Shown here piece by piece: positions 55,283-64,000 of a DNA stretch of 64,000 bases. The stretch is from Blastococcus saxobsidens (GTDB taxonomy: Bacteria > Actinomycetota > Actinomycetes > Mycobacteriales > Geodermatophilaceae), in assembly GCF_010682065.1 (NCBI RefSeq), contig NZ_JAAGWG010000007.1, positions 148,586 through 212,585 of the forward strand, read 5' to 3'. The translations under genes and the position numbers were made by a program. Below the pieces are notes generated by a model. That model searched no databases and was not told the origin of the DNA. It was given only the letters and a program-made list of their open reading frames with translations. Position 1 is the first letter of the stretch, and each line of letters begins with the position of its first letter.

Positions 55283-56117
55283 GCCCCGGCAGCGGCGACC
55301 CGACCCGCGCCGGCACCGTCAGGCTCACCACCGGTGCGCCCATCTCGGTGCGCAGCCCCGCCTCGTCGGTGCTCCACCACGGCCAGCGGTCGGTCCCGTC
55401 GACGAGGGTGAGCAGCACCCCCGGTGCCGGGCCCGTCCCGGCGACGGCGACCTCCAACTGGCCGAGGGCTGCGTGCAGGCGGGCGGTGGCGCGCAGGAAG
55501 TCGCCGGTGCGCCGGTCGGGCACGGCGGCGAGCAGCGCGGGGAGCACGCGCTCCAGCACCCGGGGGTCCCGGGAGCGTTGCACCGGCCCCACGTCGTCGA
55601 GGACGTCGACCAGCCGGGTGCTGCGCGCGTTGCCCAGCACCGACGTCGGCAGCCGGGCGGCGAGGGCGGCGGCGGTCGGGTCACCCAGCGGCAGGCCGGC
55701 CAGGCGCACCGACCGCGGACCGCGCAGCGAGCCGAGGAGCTGCAGCACCCCGTCGGCGAGCTGCCCGGCGGCGGCCTGGTCGCGGGCCAGCAGGCGGGCC
55801 GGTGGGCGGCCACCCGGCAGCGGCGTCCGCGACTGGCCGAGGAGCTCCACGACCGTGGACAGCCCCCGGCGACGGAGAGCGAGGAATGCCGCCGCCCGCG
55901 GCGCCTCGCCGGGCGCGTCGCCGGGCGCGTCGTCGACGACGACGGCCACCGGCCGCAGCCGTGGAGTGCGTGCGGCGCCCTCGTTGAGCACCGCGGTGAG
56001 CCACGGCCCCCGGGCCGTGACCGGCGCGGAGAGGCGGGCCATCAGCGGGCCTGCCGCCCGGACCTCACGGACCACCCGGGCGTGTCCGCTGACCACACGA
56101 GCGGCGCGGTCGACCAT
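55260..56117 (-). CDS. hypothetical protein
   Basis: This 285-aa protein is rich in Ala, Arg and Leu with a strongly patterned sequence (LRPVAVVVDDAPGD, FLALRRRGLSTVVELLGQSR, GVLLTLVDGTDRWPWWSTDEA). That looks like an alpha/beta fold with a Rossmann-like end. No catalytic motif, signal peptide or membrane segment is found and no family is recognised. It lies just downstream of whiB2, behind two hairpins, and overlaps the convergent membrane-protein gene by 23 bp. Confidence 0.62.
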   Translation of the reverse strand: MVDRAARVVSGHARVVREVRAAGPLMARLSAPVTARGPWLTAVLNEGAARTPRLRPVAVVVDDAPGDAPGEAPRAAAFLALRRRGLSTVVELLGQSRTPLPGGRPPARLLARDQAAAGQLADGVLQLLGSLRGPRSVRLAGLPLGDPTAAALAARLPTSVLGNARSTRLVDVLDDVGPVQRSRDPRVLERVLPALLAAVPDRRTGDFLRATARLHAALGQLEVAVAGTGPAPGVLLTLVDGTDRWPWWSTDEAGLRTEMGAPVVSLTVPARVGSPLPGLSRRRAR

Positions 56118-56135
56118 GCCCCGAACAGAACCACA

Positions 56136-56160
56136 GCCGCCGACAGGGGCCGTCGGCGGC
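56136..56160. terminator. hairpin between whiB2 and the 56117 gene
   Basis: GCCGCCGAC (56136-56144) pairs with GTCGGCGGC (56152-56160) across a 7-nt loop. Confidence 0.5.
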
Positions 56161-56178
56161 TGCGGGACGTGCTGGAAC

Positions 56179-56233
56179 GGCCCCGTCCCGGGCCCCGCCG
56201 CGAGCGGAGCGAGGGGTGGGGAGGACGGGGTCC
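56179..56233 (-). terminator. hairpin of the five-copy family, behind whiB2
   Basis: Arms 56179-56188 (GGCCCCGTCC) and 56223-56233 (GGACGGGGTCC) pair with one bulged base, 4 nt behind the whiB2 stop. Its flanks (GTTCCAGCA on the minus strand) match copy 1 near 4.8 kb. Confidence 0.75.
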
Positions 56234-56237
56234 TTCT

Positions 56238-56612
56238 TCAGATGGCGCGGCGGCGCAGCCGGCGGCGCTCACGCTCCGACAGCCCACCCCAGATGCCGAA
56301 GCGCTCGTCGTTGGACAGCGCGTACTCCAGGCACTCGGCCTTGACCTCGCAGCCGGTGCAGATCTTCTTGGCCTCCCGGGTCGAGCCGCCCTTCTCCGGG
56401 AAGAACGCCTCCGGGTCGGTCTCGGCGCACAGGGCCTGCTCCTGCCAGGACTGCGCGTCGGGCTCCAGCCCGAAGCCCATGAACCCGACGAAGGCCTGCC
56501 CGGTGCCCTGACCCACGGCCTGACCCATGCCCTGGCCGGCAGCGGCCCCCAGACGGTCGACCGACCGCTCGGAACCGTTCACGTAATCGCTCAACCACGA
56601 CACCTCAGCCAT
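56238..56612 (-). CDS. whiB2: WhiB-family iron-sulfur regulator (WhiB2-like)
   Basis: WhiB2 (WhmD in M. smegmatis, WhiB in Streptomyces) is an Fe-S regulator needed for septation or sporulation. The 124-aa protein has cluster ligands in ALCAETDPEAFF and AKKICTGCEVKAECLEYAL (four Cys), the turn GIWGGLSERERRRL and the basic end. The N-terminal extension with GQGMGQAVGQGTGQ is longer than in M. tuberculosis. The start ATG 56612 lies behind GAGAGGGG. The strong promoter upstream would place the transcript start at an in-frame GTG (56690), which would yield a 150-aa form. It is divergent from fbiA. Confidence 0.92.
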   Translation of the reverse strand: MAEVSWLSDYVNGSERSVDRLGAAAGQGMGQAVGQGTGQAFVGFMGFGLEPDAQSWQEQALCAETDPEAFFPEKGGSTREAKKICTGCEVKAECLEYALSNDERFGIWGGLSERERRRLRRRAI

Positions 56613-56697
56613 GACGGTGCGTCCCCTCTCGCTCTCGTCCCGGTGCTCGGCCGCCAGGAGGTTCCCGGGCCGTTCAGCACTCGTCGACACCGCCGGA

Positions 56698-56727
56698 ATT
56701 ACACGCGTGTCGTTGCCACCCCGTCAA
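56698..56727 (-). promoter_or_regulatory. promoter of whiB2
   Basis: On the minus strand TTGACG (56722-56727) and TGTAAT (56698-56703) are 18 bp apart, close to the consensus for the main sigma factor. A palindrome ACACGCGTGT (56701-56710) overlaps the spacer and -10 box and may be an operator. Confidence 0.7.
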
Positions 56728-56844
56728 CTTTGCCCGGTGTAAGCGACACGCCACACCAGCCCCATGCGTCACAGGGCCTTCGTCACATCTCGTGGCACCC
56801 CCCGACACGCCCGGCGAACAGTCGACAAGTGCTCATCAGGCACC

Positions 56845-57804
56845 ATGCGTTTCGTGCAGATCGTCGTGCTGGCTGGTGGGACCGGAGGGGCTCGATTCCT
56901 CCGCGGGGTGCGCGCGGCGGCTCCCGAGGCGGAGATCACGGCCGTGGTCAACACCGGTGACGACGTGACGCTGCACGGGCTGCGGATCTGCCCGGACCTC
57001 GACACGGTCGTCTACACCCTCGGCGGCGGCATCGACGAGGAGCGCGGCTGGGGCCGGGCCGGCGAGAGCTGGACGGTCAAGGAGGAGCTCGCCGCCTACG
57101 GCGCGGACCCCGCCTGGTTCGGGCTCGGCGACCGGGACCTGGCCACCCACCTGATCCGCACCCGCATGCTCGACGCCGGCTACCCGCTCTCCGCGGTCAC
57201 CGCCGCGCTCGCCGACCGGTGGCAGCCCGGGGTGACGGTGCTGCCGATGAGCGACCAGCGGGTGGAGACCCACGTCGTCGTGACCGAATCCGAGGACGGC
57301 CGCCCGCGCGCCATCCACTTCCAGGAGTGGTGGGTGCGCCACCGGGCGTCCCTGGAGCCCTCGGCCTTCGTCCAGGTGGGCGTGGAGGCCGCGCGACCCG
57401 CGCCGGGCGTCGTGGAGGCGTTCGCGGCCGCCGACGCGGTGCTGCTGGCGCCGTCCAACCCGGTGGTCTCGATCGGCACCGTCCTCGGCGTCCCCGGGCT
57501 GCGCGACGCGCTGCTGGCCTCACCCGCCCGGATCGCCGGTGTCTCGCCGATCGTGGGCGGCGCGGTGGTGCGCGGCATGGCCGACCGCTGCCTGCCGGCC
57601 CTGGGCATCGAGGTCAGCGCGGAGGGCGTGGGCCGGCACTACGGCGCCCGGGGCGACGGCGGGCTGCTCGATGCCTGGCTGGTCGCCGAGGACGACGCCG
57701 CGGACGTGCCCGGGGTCGACGTGCGCCGGCTGCCGCTGCTGATGTCCTCCCCGGAGGCCACCGCCGATCTCGCCCGAGCGGCCCTCGACGCCTGCACCCG
57801 GTGA
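56845..57804 (+). CDS. fbiA: FbiA, phosphoenolpyruvyl/2-phospho-lactate transferase
   Basis: FbiA joins the FO chromophore to a guanylated phosphoenolpyruvate or lactate precursor in F420 synthesis. The 319-aa protein has [33 protein letters not shown] and [16 protein letters not shown], all CofD family signatures. The start ATG 56845 is chosen because the longer in-frame stretch upstream lies in the whiB2 promoter region. Its stop overlaps the fbiB start by four bases (GTGA). It matches Rv3261. Confidence 0.94.
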   Translation: MRFVQIVVLAGGTGGARFLRGVRAAAPEAEITAVVNTGDDVTLHGLRICPDLDTVVYTLGGGIDEERGWGRAGESWTVKEELAAYGADPAWFGLGDRDLATHLIRTRMLDAGYPLSAVTAALADRWQPGVTVLPMSDQRVETHVVVTESEDGRPRAIHFQEWWVRHRASLEPSAFVQVGVEAARPAPGVVEAFAAADAVLLAPSNPVVSIGTVLGVPGLRDALLASPARIAGVSPIVGGAVVRGMADRCLPALGIEVSAEGVGRHYGARGDGGLLDAWLVAEDDAADVPGVDVRRLPLLMSSPEATADLARAALDACTR

Positions 57805-58865
57805 CCGGCCTCCCGTCCGGCCTCTCGGTCCACCCCGTTCCGGGCCTGCCGGAGTTCGCGCCCGGGGACGACCTGGCGGCGGCGCTCGTCGCCGCCGCGC
57901 CCTGGCTGGACGACGGCGACGTCGTCGTCGTGACCTCGAAGGTGGTCTCCAAGGTCGAGGGGCGCCTGGTCCGGGTGGAGCCCGGGGCGGACCGGGAGGC
58001 CGCCCGCCAGCGCGCCGTGGACGACGAGACCGTCCGGGTCGTCGCCCGCCGCGGGCCGCTGAAGATCGTGCAGACCCGGCAGGGCTGGGTCGTGGCCGCG
58101 GCCGGCATCGACGCCTCCAACGTGGCCGCCGACTCCCTCGTGCTGCTCCCCGAGGACGGCGACGCGTCGGCCCGGCGGCTGCGGGCGCGGCTGCGCGAGC
58201 TGGCCGGCGTGGACGTCGCCGTCGTCGTGAGCGACACGTTCGGTCGCACCTGGCGGGAGGGGCTCACCGACGTCGCCGTGGGCGCGGCCGGCATCGAGGC
58301 CCTCGACGACCACCGCGGCGCCGTCGACGCCCACGGCAACCGGCTGGAGACCACCCGGATCGCGGTCGTCGACGAGCTGGCCTCGGCGGCGGACCTGGTG
58401 AAGGGCAAGCTGGCCGGCGTCCCCGTGGCGGTCGTCCGGGGCCTGCCGCTGAAGCGGCCCGCCGACGACGCCGACGAGGGCACCCGGCCGCTGGTGCGGC
58501 TCCCCGCCGACGACCTCTTCCCCTACGGCAGCCGTGACGTGGTGCCCTCCCGCGCGCCGGCCGCCGGCGGCCTGCGGCCCCGCACCGGGGAGCGCGAGGC
58601 GGTCGCGGCCGCCTTCCGCGTGGCCAGCGCGGCGCTGCCGGAGTTCCCCGTGGTGCTGCGGCACGGCGGCGAGGGCGACGGCGCCGTCGACGTGCACCTC
58701 ACCGACGCGCTGACCACGACGACCGCCGTGAACGCCGGCGCGGTCATCGGCGCCGCGATCGTGCAGTTGCACGCGCAGGGCTGGGCCACCCGCTGGGAGC
58801 CGGTCGCCACCGCCGGCGGCACCTCACTCGTCGGGAGGCTGTGGCTCGGCGATCCGGCGCCGTGA
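57801..58865 (+). CDS. fbiB: FbiB-like F420:gamma-glutamyl ligase with shortened C-terminus
   Basis: The N-terminal 245 residues are a CofE gamma-glutamyl ligase that adds glutamates to F420-0: [47 protein letters not shown], and [17 protein letters not shown]. In M. tuberculosis FbiB (about 448 aa) a full FMN-dependent nitroreductase-type domain follows. Here only about 105 residues remain, with a weakly similar end ([20 protein letters not shown]). It is coupled to fbiA by a GTGA overlap. Confidence 0.88.
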   Translation: MTGLPSGLSVHPVPGLPEFAPGDDLAAALVAAAPWLDDGDVVVVTSKVVSKVEGRLVRVEPGADREAARQRAVDDETVRVVARRGPLKIVQTRQGWVVAAAGIDASNVAADSLVLLPEDGDASARRLRARLRELAGVDVAVVVSDTFGRTWREGLTDVAVGAAGIEALDDHRGAVDAHGNRLETTRIAVVDELASAADLVKGKLAGVPVAVVRGLPLKRPADDADEGTRPLVRLPADDLFPYGSRDVVPSRAPAAGGLRPRTGEREAVAAAFRVASAALPEFPVVLRHGGEGDGAVDVHLTDALTTTTAVNAGAVIGAAIVQLHAQGWATRWEPVATAGGTSLVGRLWLGDPAP

Positions 58866-58879
58866 GCTGCGCGGATCGG

Positions 58880-58885
58880 TAACGT
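58880..58885 (+). promoter_or_regulatory. -10 box of rmlA
   Basis: TAACGT ends eight bases before ATG 58894 and no Shine-Dalgarno site is present. Confidence 0.5.
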
Positions 58886-58893
58886 CGCTCCCC

Positions 58894-59760
58894 ATGCGCG
58901 GGATCATCCTGGCCGGGGGCACCGGGAGCCGTCTGTTCCCCATCACGCAGGCGGTGAGCAAGCAGCTCATGCCGGTCTACGACAAGCCGATGATCTACTA
59001 CCCGCTCTCCACGCTGATGATGGCCGGGGTGCGCGAGGTGCTGGTCATCACCACGCCCGGTGACCAGGAGGCCTTCCGCCACCTGCTCGGCGACGGCAGC
59101 CGGCTGGGCATGCGGATCGAGTACGCCGTCCAGCCCCGGCCCGAGGGCCTGGCGCAGGCGTTCCTCATCGGCGCGGAGTTCCTCGCCGGCGAGCCCGCGG
59201 CCCTGGTCCTGGGCGACAACATCTTCTACGGCGCGGGCCTGGGCACGGCGCTGTCCCGGCTGCCTGCACCCGCCGGCGGGCACGTCTTCGCCTACCACGT
59301 GGCCAACCCGCAGGAGTACGGCGTCGTGGAGTTCGACCCGTCCGGCCGGGTGCTCTCCATCGAGGAGAAGCCGGCCCGCCCGAAGAGCTCCTACGCCGTG
59401 CCCGGCCTGTACTTCTACGCCGGTGACGTCGTCGAGGTCGCGAAGGGCATCACGCCCAGCGCCCGCGGCGAGCTGGAGATCACCGCCGTCAACGAGCACT
59501 ACCTGCACGAGGGCAGGCTCACCGTCACCGCGCTGGACCGCGGCACCGCCTGGCTCGACACCGGCACCTTCGCCTCGCTGCGCCAGGCCACCGAGTTCGT
59601 CTCGGTGGTCGAGGAGCGCCAGGGCCTGAAGATCGGCTGCATCGAGGAGGTCGCCTGGCGCAACGGCTGGCTGGACGACGAGGGCCTGCGGGCCATCGCC
59701 GAGCCGCTGGGCAAGAGCGGCTACGGCGACTACCTGCTGGGCCTGCTGGCCGACCGCTAG
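58894..59760 (+). CDS. rmlA: glucose-1-phosphate thymidylyltransferase
   Basis: RmlA makes dTDP-glucose, the first step to dTDP-rhamnose for the linker of arabinogalactan. The 288-aa enzyme has [13 protein letters not shown] (dTTP loop), [28 protein letters not shown] (metal Asp), [26 protein letters not shown] and WLDTGT. The order next to fbiB and a rhamnosyltransferase gene fits an envelope cluster. Its TAG and that of the convergent glycosylase gene share the CTAG at 59757-59760. Confidence 0.94.
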   Translation: MRGIILAGGTGSRLFPITQAVSKQLMPVYDKPMIYYPLSTLMMAGVREVLVITTPGDQEAFRHLLGDGSRLGMRIEYAVQPRPEGLAQAFLIGAEFLAGEPAALVLGDNIFYGAGLGTALSRLPAPAGGHVFAYHVANPQEYGVVEFDPSGRVLSIEEKPARPKSSYAVPGLYFYAGDVVEVAKGITPSARGELEITAVNEHYLHEGRLTVTALDRGTAWLDTGTFASLRQATEFVSVVEERQGLKIGCIEEVAWRNGWLDDEGLRAIAEPLGKSGYGDYLLGLLADR

Positions 59761-60716
59761 ACCCGGCGGTAGTTCGTCGGGGCGAACCGGGGCCCGCGCC
59801 GGGGCCGCCGCGGCCCGCCGGCGAGGATCAGCCGGACCACCCGCTGCCGGTGGCCCCGCCACGGCTCGAGCAGGGCCAGCATCTCCTCGTCGTCGGCGTT
59901 CCGCTGCCCGGCCAGCGCGAACCCCACGGTGTTCTTCAGGTGGTAGTCACCGACGCTCACCGTGTCGGGGCAGCCGAGCGCCCGCTGCACGACCTCGGCC
60001 GCCGTCCACACGCCGATGCCTGGCACGATCCGCAGCCGGCGCTGGAGCTCCGCCGAGTCGCACCCGGTCTCCGGCTCCATCCGGTGCGCGACCCCGGCGA
60101 CCGCCCGCAGGGCACGGCGCCGGGCGCCGTCCAGACCGCAGCGGTGCCACTCCCAGTCGGTGACCTCCAGGACCCGCCGGGCCGAGGGGACCACCCGCAT
60201 GCCCGCGGGCGCCGGGCCGGGTGCCGGCTCCCCGGCCAGCCGGCAGAGCTCGCGGAAGACCCGGTAGGCCTCCACCGTCGTCACCTTCTGCTCCAGGACC
60301 GCGGGCAGCAGCGCGTCCCACGTCCGCCCCGTCCGGCCCAGCCGCAGGTGCGGGTGGGTGCGGTGCAGCTCGGTCACGAGCGGGGAGGCGTTCCCCGGCC
60401 GGAACTCCTCCGGCCGGTCGTCGGCGCCCAGCCAGCCCGGCACCGCGGAGCCGGCCCGCTCGGCACCGGGCCCCCACGCCTCGACCCGCACCTCGCCCGC
60501 TGCCCGGGAGATCCGCACGGTCGCCGGGCCGTCCGGGGTGCTGGTCGTCCGCCAGAGGCCCCCGTCGGCGGCCTGCATCGTCGGGTCGGCCGCGCCCCGC
60601 CGGTGCGGGGACAGCGCCCGGACGACGTCCAGCGGCCAGTCGGGCACCCAGGCGGTCGAGAAGTCGGCGGCCCGGCTGCCCGACGTGCCGGTGCCCGTGG
60701 TGGTGCTCGTGCTCAG
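59757..60716 (-). CDS. DNA-3-methyladenine glycosylase (AlkA/HhH-GPD type)
   Basis: This 319-aa base-excision glycosylase has the helix-hairpin-helix [17 protein letters not shown] and the catalytic Asp in [10 protein letters not shown], the AlkA superfamily pattern. Its N-terminal half ([19 protein letters not shown] and so on) is the usual beta part. No ATG, GTG or TTG opens the frame close to the N-terminus. CTG 60716 behind GGGAG is my best start, so a CTG start is likely here; GTG in AWVPDW is the fallback. It overlaps the rmlA stop by four bases. Confidence 0.82.
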   Translation of the reverse strand: MSTSTTTGTGTSGSRAADFSTAWVPDWPLDVVRALSPHRRGAADPTMQAADGGLWRTTSTPDGPATVRISRAAGEVRVEAWGPGAERAGSAVPGWLGADDRPEEFRPGNASPLVTELHRTHPHLRLGRTGRTWDALLPAVLEQKVTTVEAYRVFRELCRLAGEPAPGPAPAGMRVVPSARRVLEVTDWEWHRCGLDGARRRALRAVAGVAHRMEPETGCDSAELQRRLRIVPGIGVWTAAEVVQRALGCPDTVSVGDYHLKNTVGFALAGQRNADDEEMLALLEPWRGHRQRVVRLILAGGPRRPRRGPRFAPTNYRRV

Positions 60717-60735
60717 CAGGTGCTCCCGGAGGTGG

Positions 60736-61506
60736 TCAGCGAGGGGCCATCCGCAGCGCGCCGTCCATCCGGATGACCTCGCCGTTGAGGTAGCCGTTCT
60801 CGACGATCGAGAGGGCAAGGTGGGCGAAGTCCGACGGGCGGCCGAGCCGCTTGGGGAAGGGTATGCCCGCCGAGAGGGCTGCCCGCGCCTCCTCGGGCAG
60901 GCTGCCCAGCAGGGGCGTGTCGACCAGCCCCGGGGCGATCGTGCAGACCCGCACGCCGACGCTGGACAGGTCGCGGGCCGCCGGCAGCGTCATGCCGACC
61001 ACGCCGCCCTTGGAGGCGGAGTACGCCAGCTGGCCGATCTGGCCGTCGTAGGCGGCGATCGAGGCGGTGTTAACGACGACGCCGCGCTCGCCCTCCTCCC
61101 CCGGCTCGGTCTGCGCCATCGCGGCCGAGGCGAAACGCAGCACGTTGAACGTGCCGACCAGGTTCACGGCGAGGACCTTGCTGAAGGCGCCCAGGTCGTG
61201 CGGCTCGCCGTTGCGCCCCACGGTCCGCTGGGCGACGCCGATGCCGGCGCAGCTGATCGCGATGCGCAGCGGCCGGTCCTTGCCGGTCGCCTCGGCGATC
61301 GCGGCCTGCACCGACGCCTCGTCGGTGACGTCGGTGCGGACGAAGGTCGTGTGGCCGCCGAGGTCGGTGGCGAGCGCCTGCCCGCGCTCCTCGTTCAGGT
61401 CCAGGATGGTCACGGCGGCACCCCGGGCGGCCAGCGCCCGGGTGGTGGCCTCACCGAGCCCGGAGGCCCCCCCGCTGACAACGGCTGCGACGTCGAAGCT
61501 CAACAT
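60736..61506 (-). CDS. short-chain dehydrogenase/reductase, HSD17B10-like
   Basis: This 256-aa SDR has [11 protein letters not shown] (NAD loop, TGxxxGxG type), [29 protein letters not shown] (Ser) and YSASKGG (Tyr-Lys). It resembles 3-hydroxyacyl-CoA dehydrogenase type II (HSD17B10), so it may oxidise hydroxyacyl-CoA or steroid-like substrates. The start ATG 61506 lacks a clear ribosome-binding site. It follows manC by 22 bp. Confidence 0.87.
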   Translation of the reverse strand: MLSFDVAAVVSGGASGLGEATTRALAARGAAVTILDLNEERGQALATDLGGHTTFVRTDVTDEASVQAAIAEATGKDRPLRIAISCAGIGVAQRTVGRNGEPHDLGAFSKVLAVNLVGTFNVLRFASAAMAQTEPGEEGERGVVVNTASIAAYDGQIGQLAYSASKGGVVGMTLPAARDLSSVGVRVCTIAPGLVDTPLLGSLPEEARAALSAGIPFPKRLGRPSDFAHLALSIVENGYLNGEVIRMDGALRMAPR

Positions 61507-61528
61507 GTGCGGCAGCCAATCATGGCGC

Positions 61529-62629
61529 CTAGGCGAACTGTGAGCCGTGTCGCTCCTGCACCTCGGCGAGCAGCTGCTTGACCCGCTCGGCGTCGGCGAC
61601 CGGGCAGACCATGGTGACGTCGGCGGTGTGCACCACGACGCTGTCGCGGACCCCGACCAGCGCGACCAGGTGCGCGGGGTCGTCGCTGAAGACGATGTTC
61701 CCCGAGCCGTCCAGGACCACGACCGGGCCGCGGACGGCGTTGCCGTGCCCGTCCCCCTCGAGCGTGGACGCCAGCGCGGGCCAGGAGCCCACGTCCAGCC
61801 AGTCGACGTCGAGGTCGGCCACCAGCACCCGGCCCGGCTCGGCGGCCGCCGGCTCGAGGACCGCGTAGTCGACGCTGATCTTGGGCAGCGTCGGGAAGAC
61901 GGCGGCCAGCACGGCGGCGCGCTCGGGGCCGGCCGGCGCGGTGACGATGCGGGCCAGGCCGTCGGCGGTCTCGGGCAGGTGCTGGGCCAGCGCCTCCAGC
62001 ACGGTGCTCGCCCGCCAGACGAACATGCCGGAGTTCCACAGGTACTCCCCGCTGGCCAGGTAGCCCTCGGCGGTGGCCCGGTCGGGCTTCTCGCGGAACG
62101 CGGCGGCCTCGGCGACGCCCGCGAGGCCCGTCGCGGCACCCCGCCGCACGTACCCGAACCCGGTGGCCGGGGACGTGGGCGTGATGCCCAGGGTGACCAG
62201 CGCCCGCGGGCGGGCGGCGAGTGCGTCGAAGGCGGTGCGCAGCGTGTGCGCGAACCGCTCGACCGGCCGGATGACGTGGTCGGCGCTGACCACCGCGAGC
62301 TCGGCGTCGGGGTCGACGTCGGCGACCAGCGCGGCGGCCAGGCCGACCGCGTTGGCGGTGTCCCGCGGCACGGGCTCGAGGATCAGCCGGTCAGTGGAGA
62401 GCTCGGGCAGGTCGGCCCGCACCTGGTCGGCGTAGCGGGCCGCGGTGCAGACCCAGACGCAGTCGGCCGGGACGACGGTGCGCACCCGGGCGAACGCCTC
62501 GGCCAGGAGGCTGTGCGCGCCGCCGTCGGCGTCGGCGACCACGTCGAGCAGCTGCTTGGGCCGGCCGGCGCGCGACAGCGGCCACAGCCGCGTCCCGGAC
62601 CCGCCGGCCATGATCACCGCGTGCCGCAC
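61529..62629 (-). CDS. manC: mannose-1-phosphate guanylyltransferase
   Basis: ManC makes GDP-mannose from mannose-1-phosphate and GTP. The 366-aa protein has [77 protein letters not shown] and VDWLDVGSW. The start GTG 62629 follows the stop of the rhamnosyltransferase gene by one base, so the two are coupled. It matches Rv3264c. Confidence 0.94.
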   Translation of the reverse strand: MRHAVIMAGGSGTRLWPLSRAGRPKQLLDVVADADGGAHSLLAEAFARVRTVVPADCVWVCTAARYADQVRADLPELSTDRLILEPVPRDTANAVGLAAALVADVDPDAELAVVSADHVIRPVERFAHTLRTAFDALAARPRALVTLGITPTSPATGFGYVRRGAATGLAGVAEAAAFREKPDRATAEGYLASGEYLWNSGMFVWRASTVLEALAQHLPETADGLARIVTAPAGPERAAVLAAVFPTLPKISVDYAVLEPAAAEPGRVLVADLDVDWLDVGSWPALASTLEGDGHGNAVRGPVVVLDGSGNIVFSDDPAHLVALVGVRDSVVVHTADVTMVCPVADAERVKQLLAEVQERHGSQFA

Positions 62630-62630
62630 G

Positions 62631-63581
62631 TCAGCTGTCCCCGTGCCCGTCGGGGGCGGGGGCGGGGGCGCGCACCACGGCCAGGTCCTTGGCCCTCCGC
62701 TGGAAACGGGCCCCCGCCGCCACCCGGCCGCTGACGTAGGAGACGAGCATCCGGCTCCCCAGCCCGGCCCGGAACGCCCCCCGCAGCGGGGCGTTGCGCC
62801 GGCCGGGGTACTGGCCGGAGAGGTAGCGGAGCGCACTGGTGTGGTGCACCCGCTGCATGCGGTGCGGCTCGCGCCGGGTGGCGTGCCCGCCCTCGTGCTC
62901 CACCACGGCCGTCGGCACGTAGACGTGCAGCCAGCCGCGACGGCCCAGCCGCTGGGCGAGGTCGACGTCCTCGAAGTACATGAAGTAGCCGGGGTCGAAG
63001 CCGCCCACCGACCAGAACGCCTCCACGTCGACCAGCAGGCAGGAGCCGGAGAGCCAGCCGGCCGGGCGCTCGCGCGGCGCCTCGCGCTCCCGCCGGTACC
63101 GGGCGGTCCACGGGTTGCCCGGCCACGCCCAGCCCAGCAGGGCGTGCCCGGCGCCGGTGGACAGGCGGGGCAGGTCGCGGGCGGAGGGGTACAGCTCACC
63201 CGCCGGCGTCATGATCGCCGGTCCGAGCGTGGCGGCCCGGGGCCAGCGGTCGGCCGCGGCGAGCAGCTCGTCGACCGACCCCGGGGAGAAGCGCAGGTCG
63301 GGGTTGGCGATCAGCGCCCGCCCGGTGCGCAGCCCGGCCAGCCCGGCGTTGGCCGCGGCGCCGTACCCGATGTTCCCGCCGGTGCGCAGCACGCGCACGT
63401 GGGCGTGCTGCGCAGCCGCCCGCTCCGGGGCGCCGTCGGTGGAGCCGTTGTCTGCGAGGACGACCTCGACGGGTCGGCTCGTCGCGGCGGCCAGCGACTC
63501 GATGAAGCCGTCGAGCGCCTCACCCGGCGAATAGGTGATGGCGACGACGCGCAGCGGGGAGGAGTCCGTCGGAGTGCCCAC
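62631..63581 (-). CDS. wbbL: WbbL-like rhamnosyltransferase (GT2)
   Basis: WbbL transfers rhamnose from dTDP-rhamnose to the decaprenyl-diphosphate GlcNAc linker of arabinogalactan. The 316-aa GT2 enzyme has AITYSPGEALDGFI, LADNGSTDGAP, ANPDLRFSPGS (NPD motif), and WLSGSCLLVDVEAFWSVGGF, then YFEDVDLAQRLGRRGW. The start GTG 63581 sits six bases from a TAGGGT -10 box, so it is leaderless. The adjacent manC, rmlA and glf support the role. Confidence 0.88.
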   Translation of the reverse strand: MGTPTDSSPLRVVAITYSPGEALDGFIESLAAATSRPVEVVLADNGSTDGAPERAAAQHAHVRVLRTGGNIGYGAAANAGLAGLRTGRALIANPDLRFSPGSVDELLAAADRWPRAATLGPAIMTPAGELYPSARDLPRLSTGAGHALLGWAWPGNPWTARYRREREAPRERPAGWLSGSCLLVDVEAFWSVGGFDPGYFMYFEDVDLAQRLGRRGWLHVYVPTAVVEHEGGHATRREPHRMQRVHHTSALRYLSGQYPGRRNAPLRGAFRAGLGSRMLVSYVSGRVAAGARFQRRAKDLAVVRAPAPAPDGHGDS

Positions 63582-63587
63582 CCCCGA

Positions 63588-63593
63588 ACCCTA
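63588..63593 (-). promoter_or_regulatory. -10 box of the wbbL gene (leaderless)
   Basis: TAGGGT on the minus strand ends six bases before GTG 63581, the same hexamer as for manB. Confidence 0.6.
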
Positions 63594-63709
63594 GGCAGTG
63601 CGGCTCCGACGGCACCGATCTGACCCGCGGGTGACTCCTGGGGGCGATGCGACGGAACGTGCCGCCTCAGGCCCGAAACCCGCTCTGTCATCGTGCGGTC
63701 CGCACCTGA

Positions 63710-64000
<291 letters not shown>

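Noticed and set aside
56846..56859. TGCGTTTCGTGCA at the fbiA start as a third copy of the 19-bp motif
   Set aside because: It is one base short in the centre and is coding sequence (ATG CGT TTC GTG CAG); it is taken as chance.

Overview
This 64 kb window is chromosomal DNA from a very high-GC actinobacterium. Almost every codon ends in G or C, and starts are often GTG. The actinobacterial markers are MtrA-MtrB-LpqB, a WhiB2-type regulator, the F420 genes fbiA-fbiB, AdnA, MoeZ, DUF3107, DUF3152 and DUF3499 proteins, and the mycothiol-linked maleylpyruvate isomerase fold. Gene order follows the Mycobacterium tuberculosis Rv3202c to Rv3265c interval closely but with lineage-specific insertions. 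A member of the Geodermatophilaceae or a close relative is my inference from style and content, not a database result. No tRNA, rRNA, CRISPR array, insertion sequence or prophage was recognised.

Layout. 0-14 kb: the 5' part of adnA, a stand-alone peptidoglycan glycosyltransferase, an alkyltransferase-like (ATL) protein, a MDMPI-type protein, moeZ, a MerR-PP2C fusion, a DUF3152 metalloprotease, an alpha/beta hydrolase, a TetR regulator, DUF3107, a ferritin-like protein, an RhlE-type DEAD-box helicase with a long leader, and a PQQ-like beta-propeller. 14-22.7 kb: a block of housekeeping and unknown genes (hydrolase, MpaB-type oxygenase, RecB-like nuclease, PHP phosphoesterase, PH-domain membrane protein, tiny membrane protein, Nudix, MaoC hydratase, WS/DGAT-type acyltransferase). 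22.8-27.4 kb: a coherent cell-surface/regulatory cluster with a CpaE-like ATPase, a SAF (CpaB-like) membrane protein, a BldC-like HTH protein, an unknown protein, a LysM membrane protein and an Rv3235-like protein. Its two divergent promoter regions share a near-identical 19-bp motif. 27.4-38.5 kb: secA, a PPOX/F420 protein, hpf, comF, lpqB-mtrB-mtrA and ahcY, in mycobacterial order but without tmk. 38.6-46.3 kb: an accessory glycan island holding a secreted HNH lipoprotein, a GlfT2-type galactofuranosyltransferase, a broken TylF-like methyltransferase, and the YfhO-GtrA-GtrB operon. 46.4-64 kb: sugar-nucleotide and envelope precursor genes (manA, SIS protein, Trm112, manB, manC, rmlA, a wbbL-like rhamnosyltransferase, glf), together with glpD, whiB2 and fbiA-fbiB.

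Functionally the right half supplies GDP-mannose (ManA, ManB, ManC), dTDP-rhamnose (RmlA, WbbL-like) and UDP-galactofuranose (Glf, GlfT2-like) for an arabinogalactan-like envelope. MtrAB-LpqB and WhiB2 are the growth and division regulators.

The most notable non-gene signals are five copies of a terminator-like hairpin family, each directly behind a minus-strand stop codon with the same bulged-arm architecture; a set of promoters whose -10 box sits 6-9 nt from the start codon (leaderless transcripts); and the shared 19-bp motif in the BldC-like cluster.
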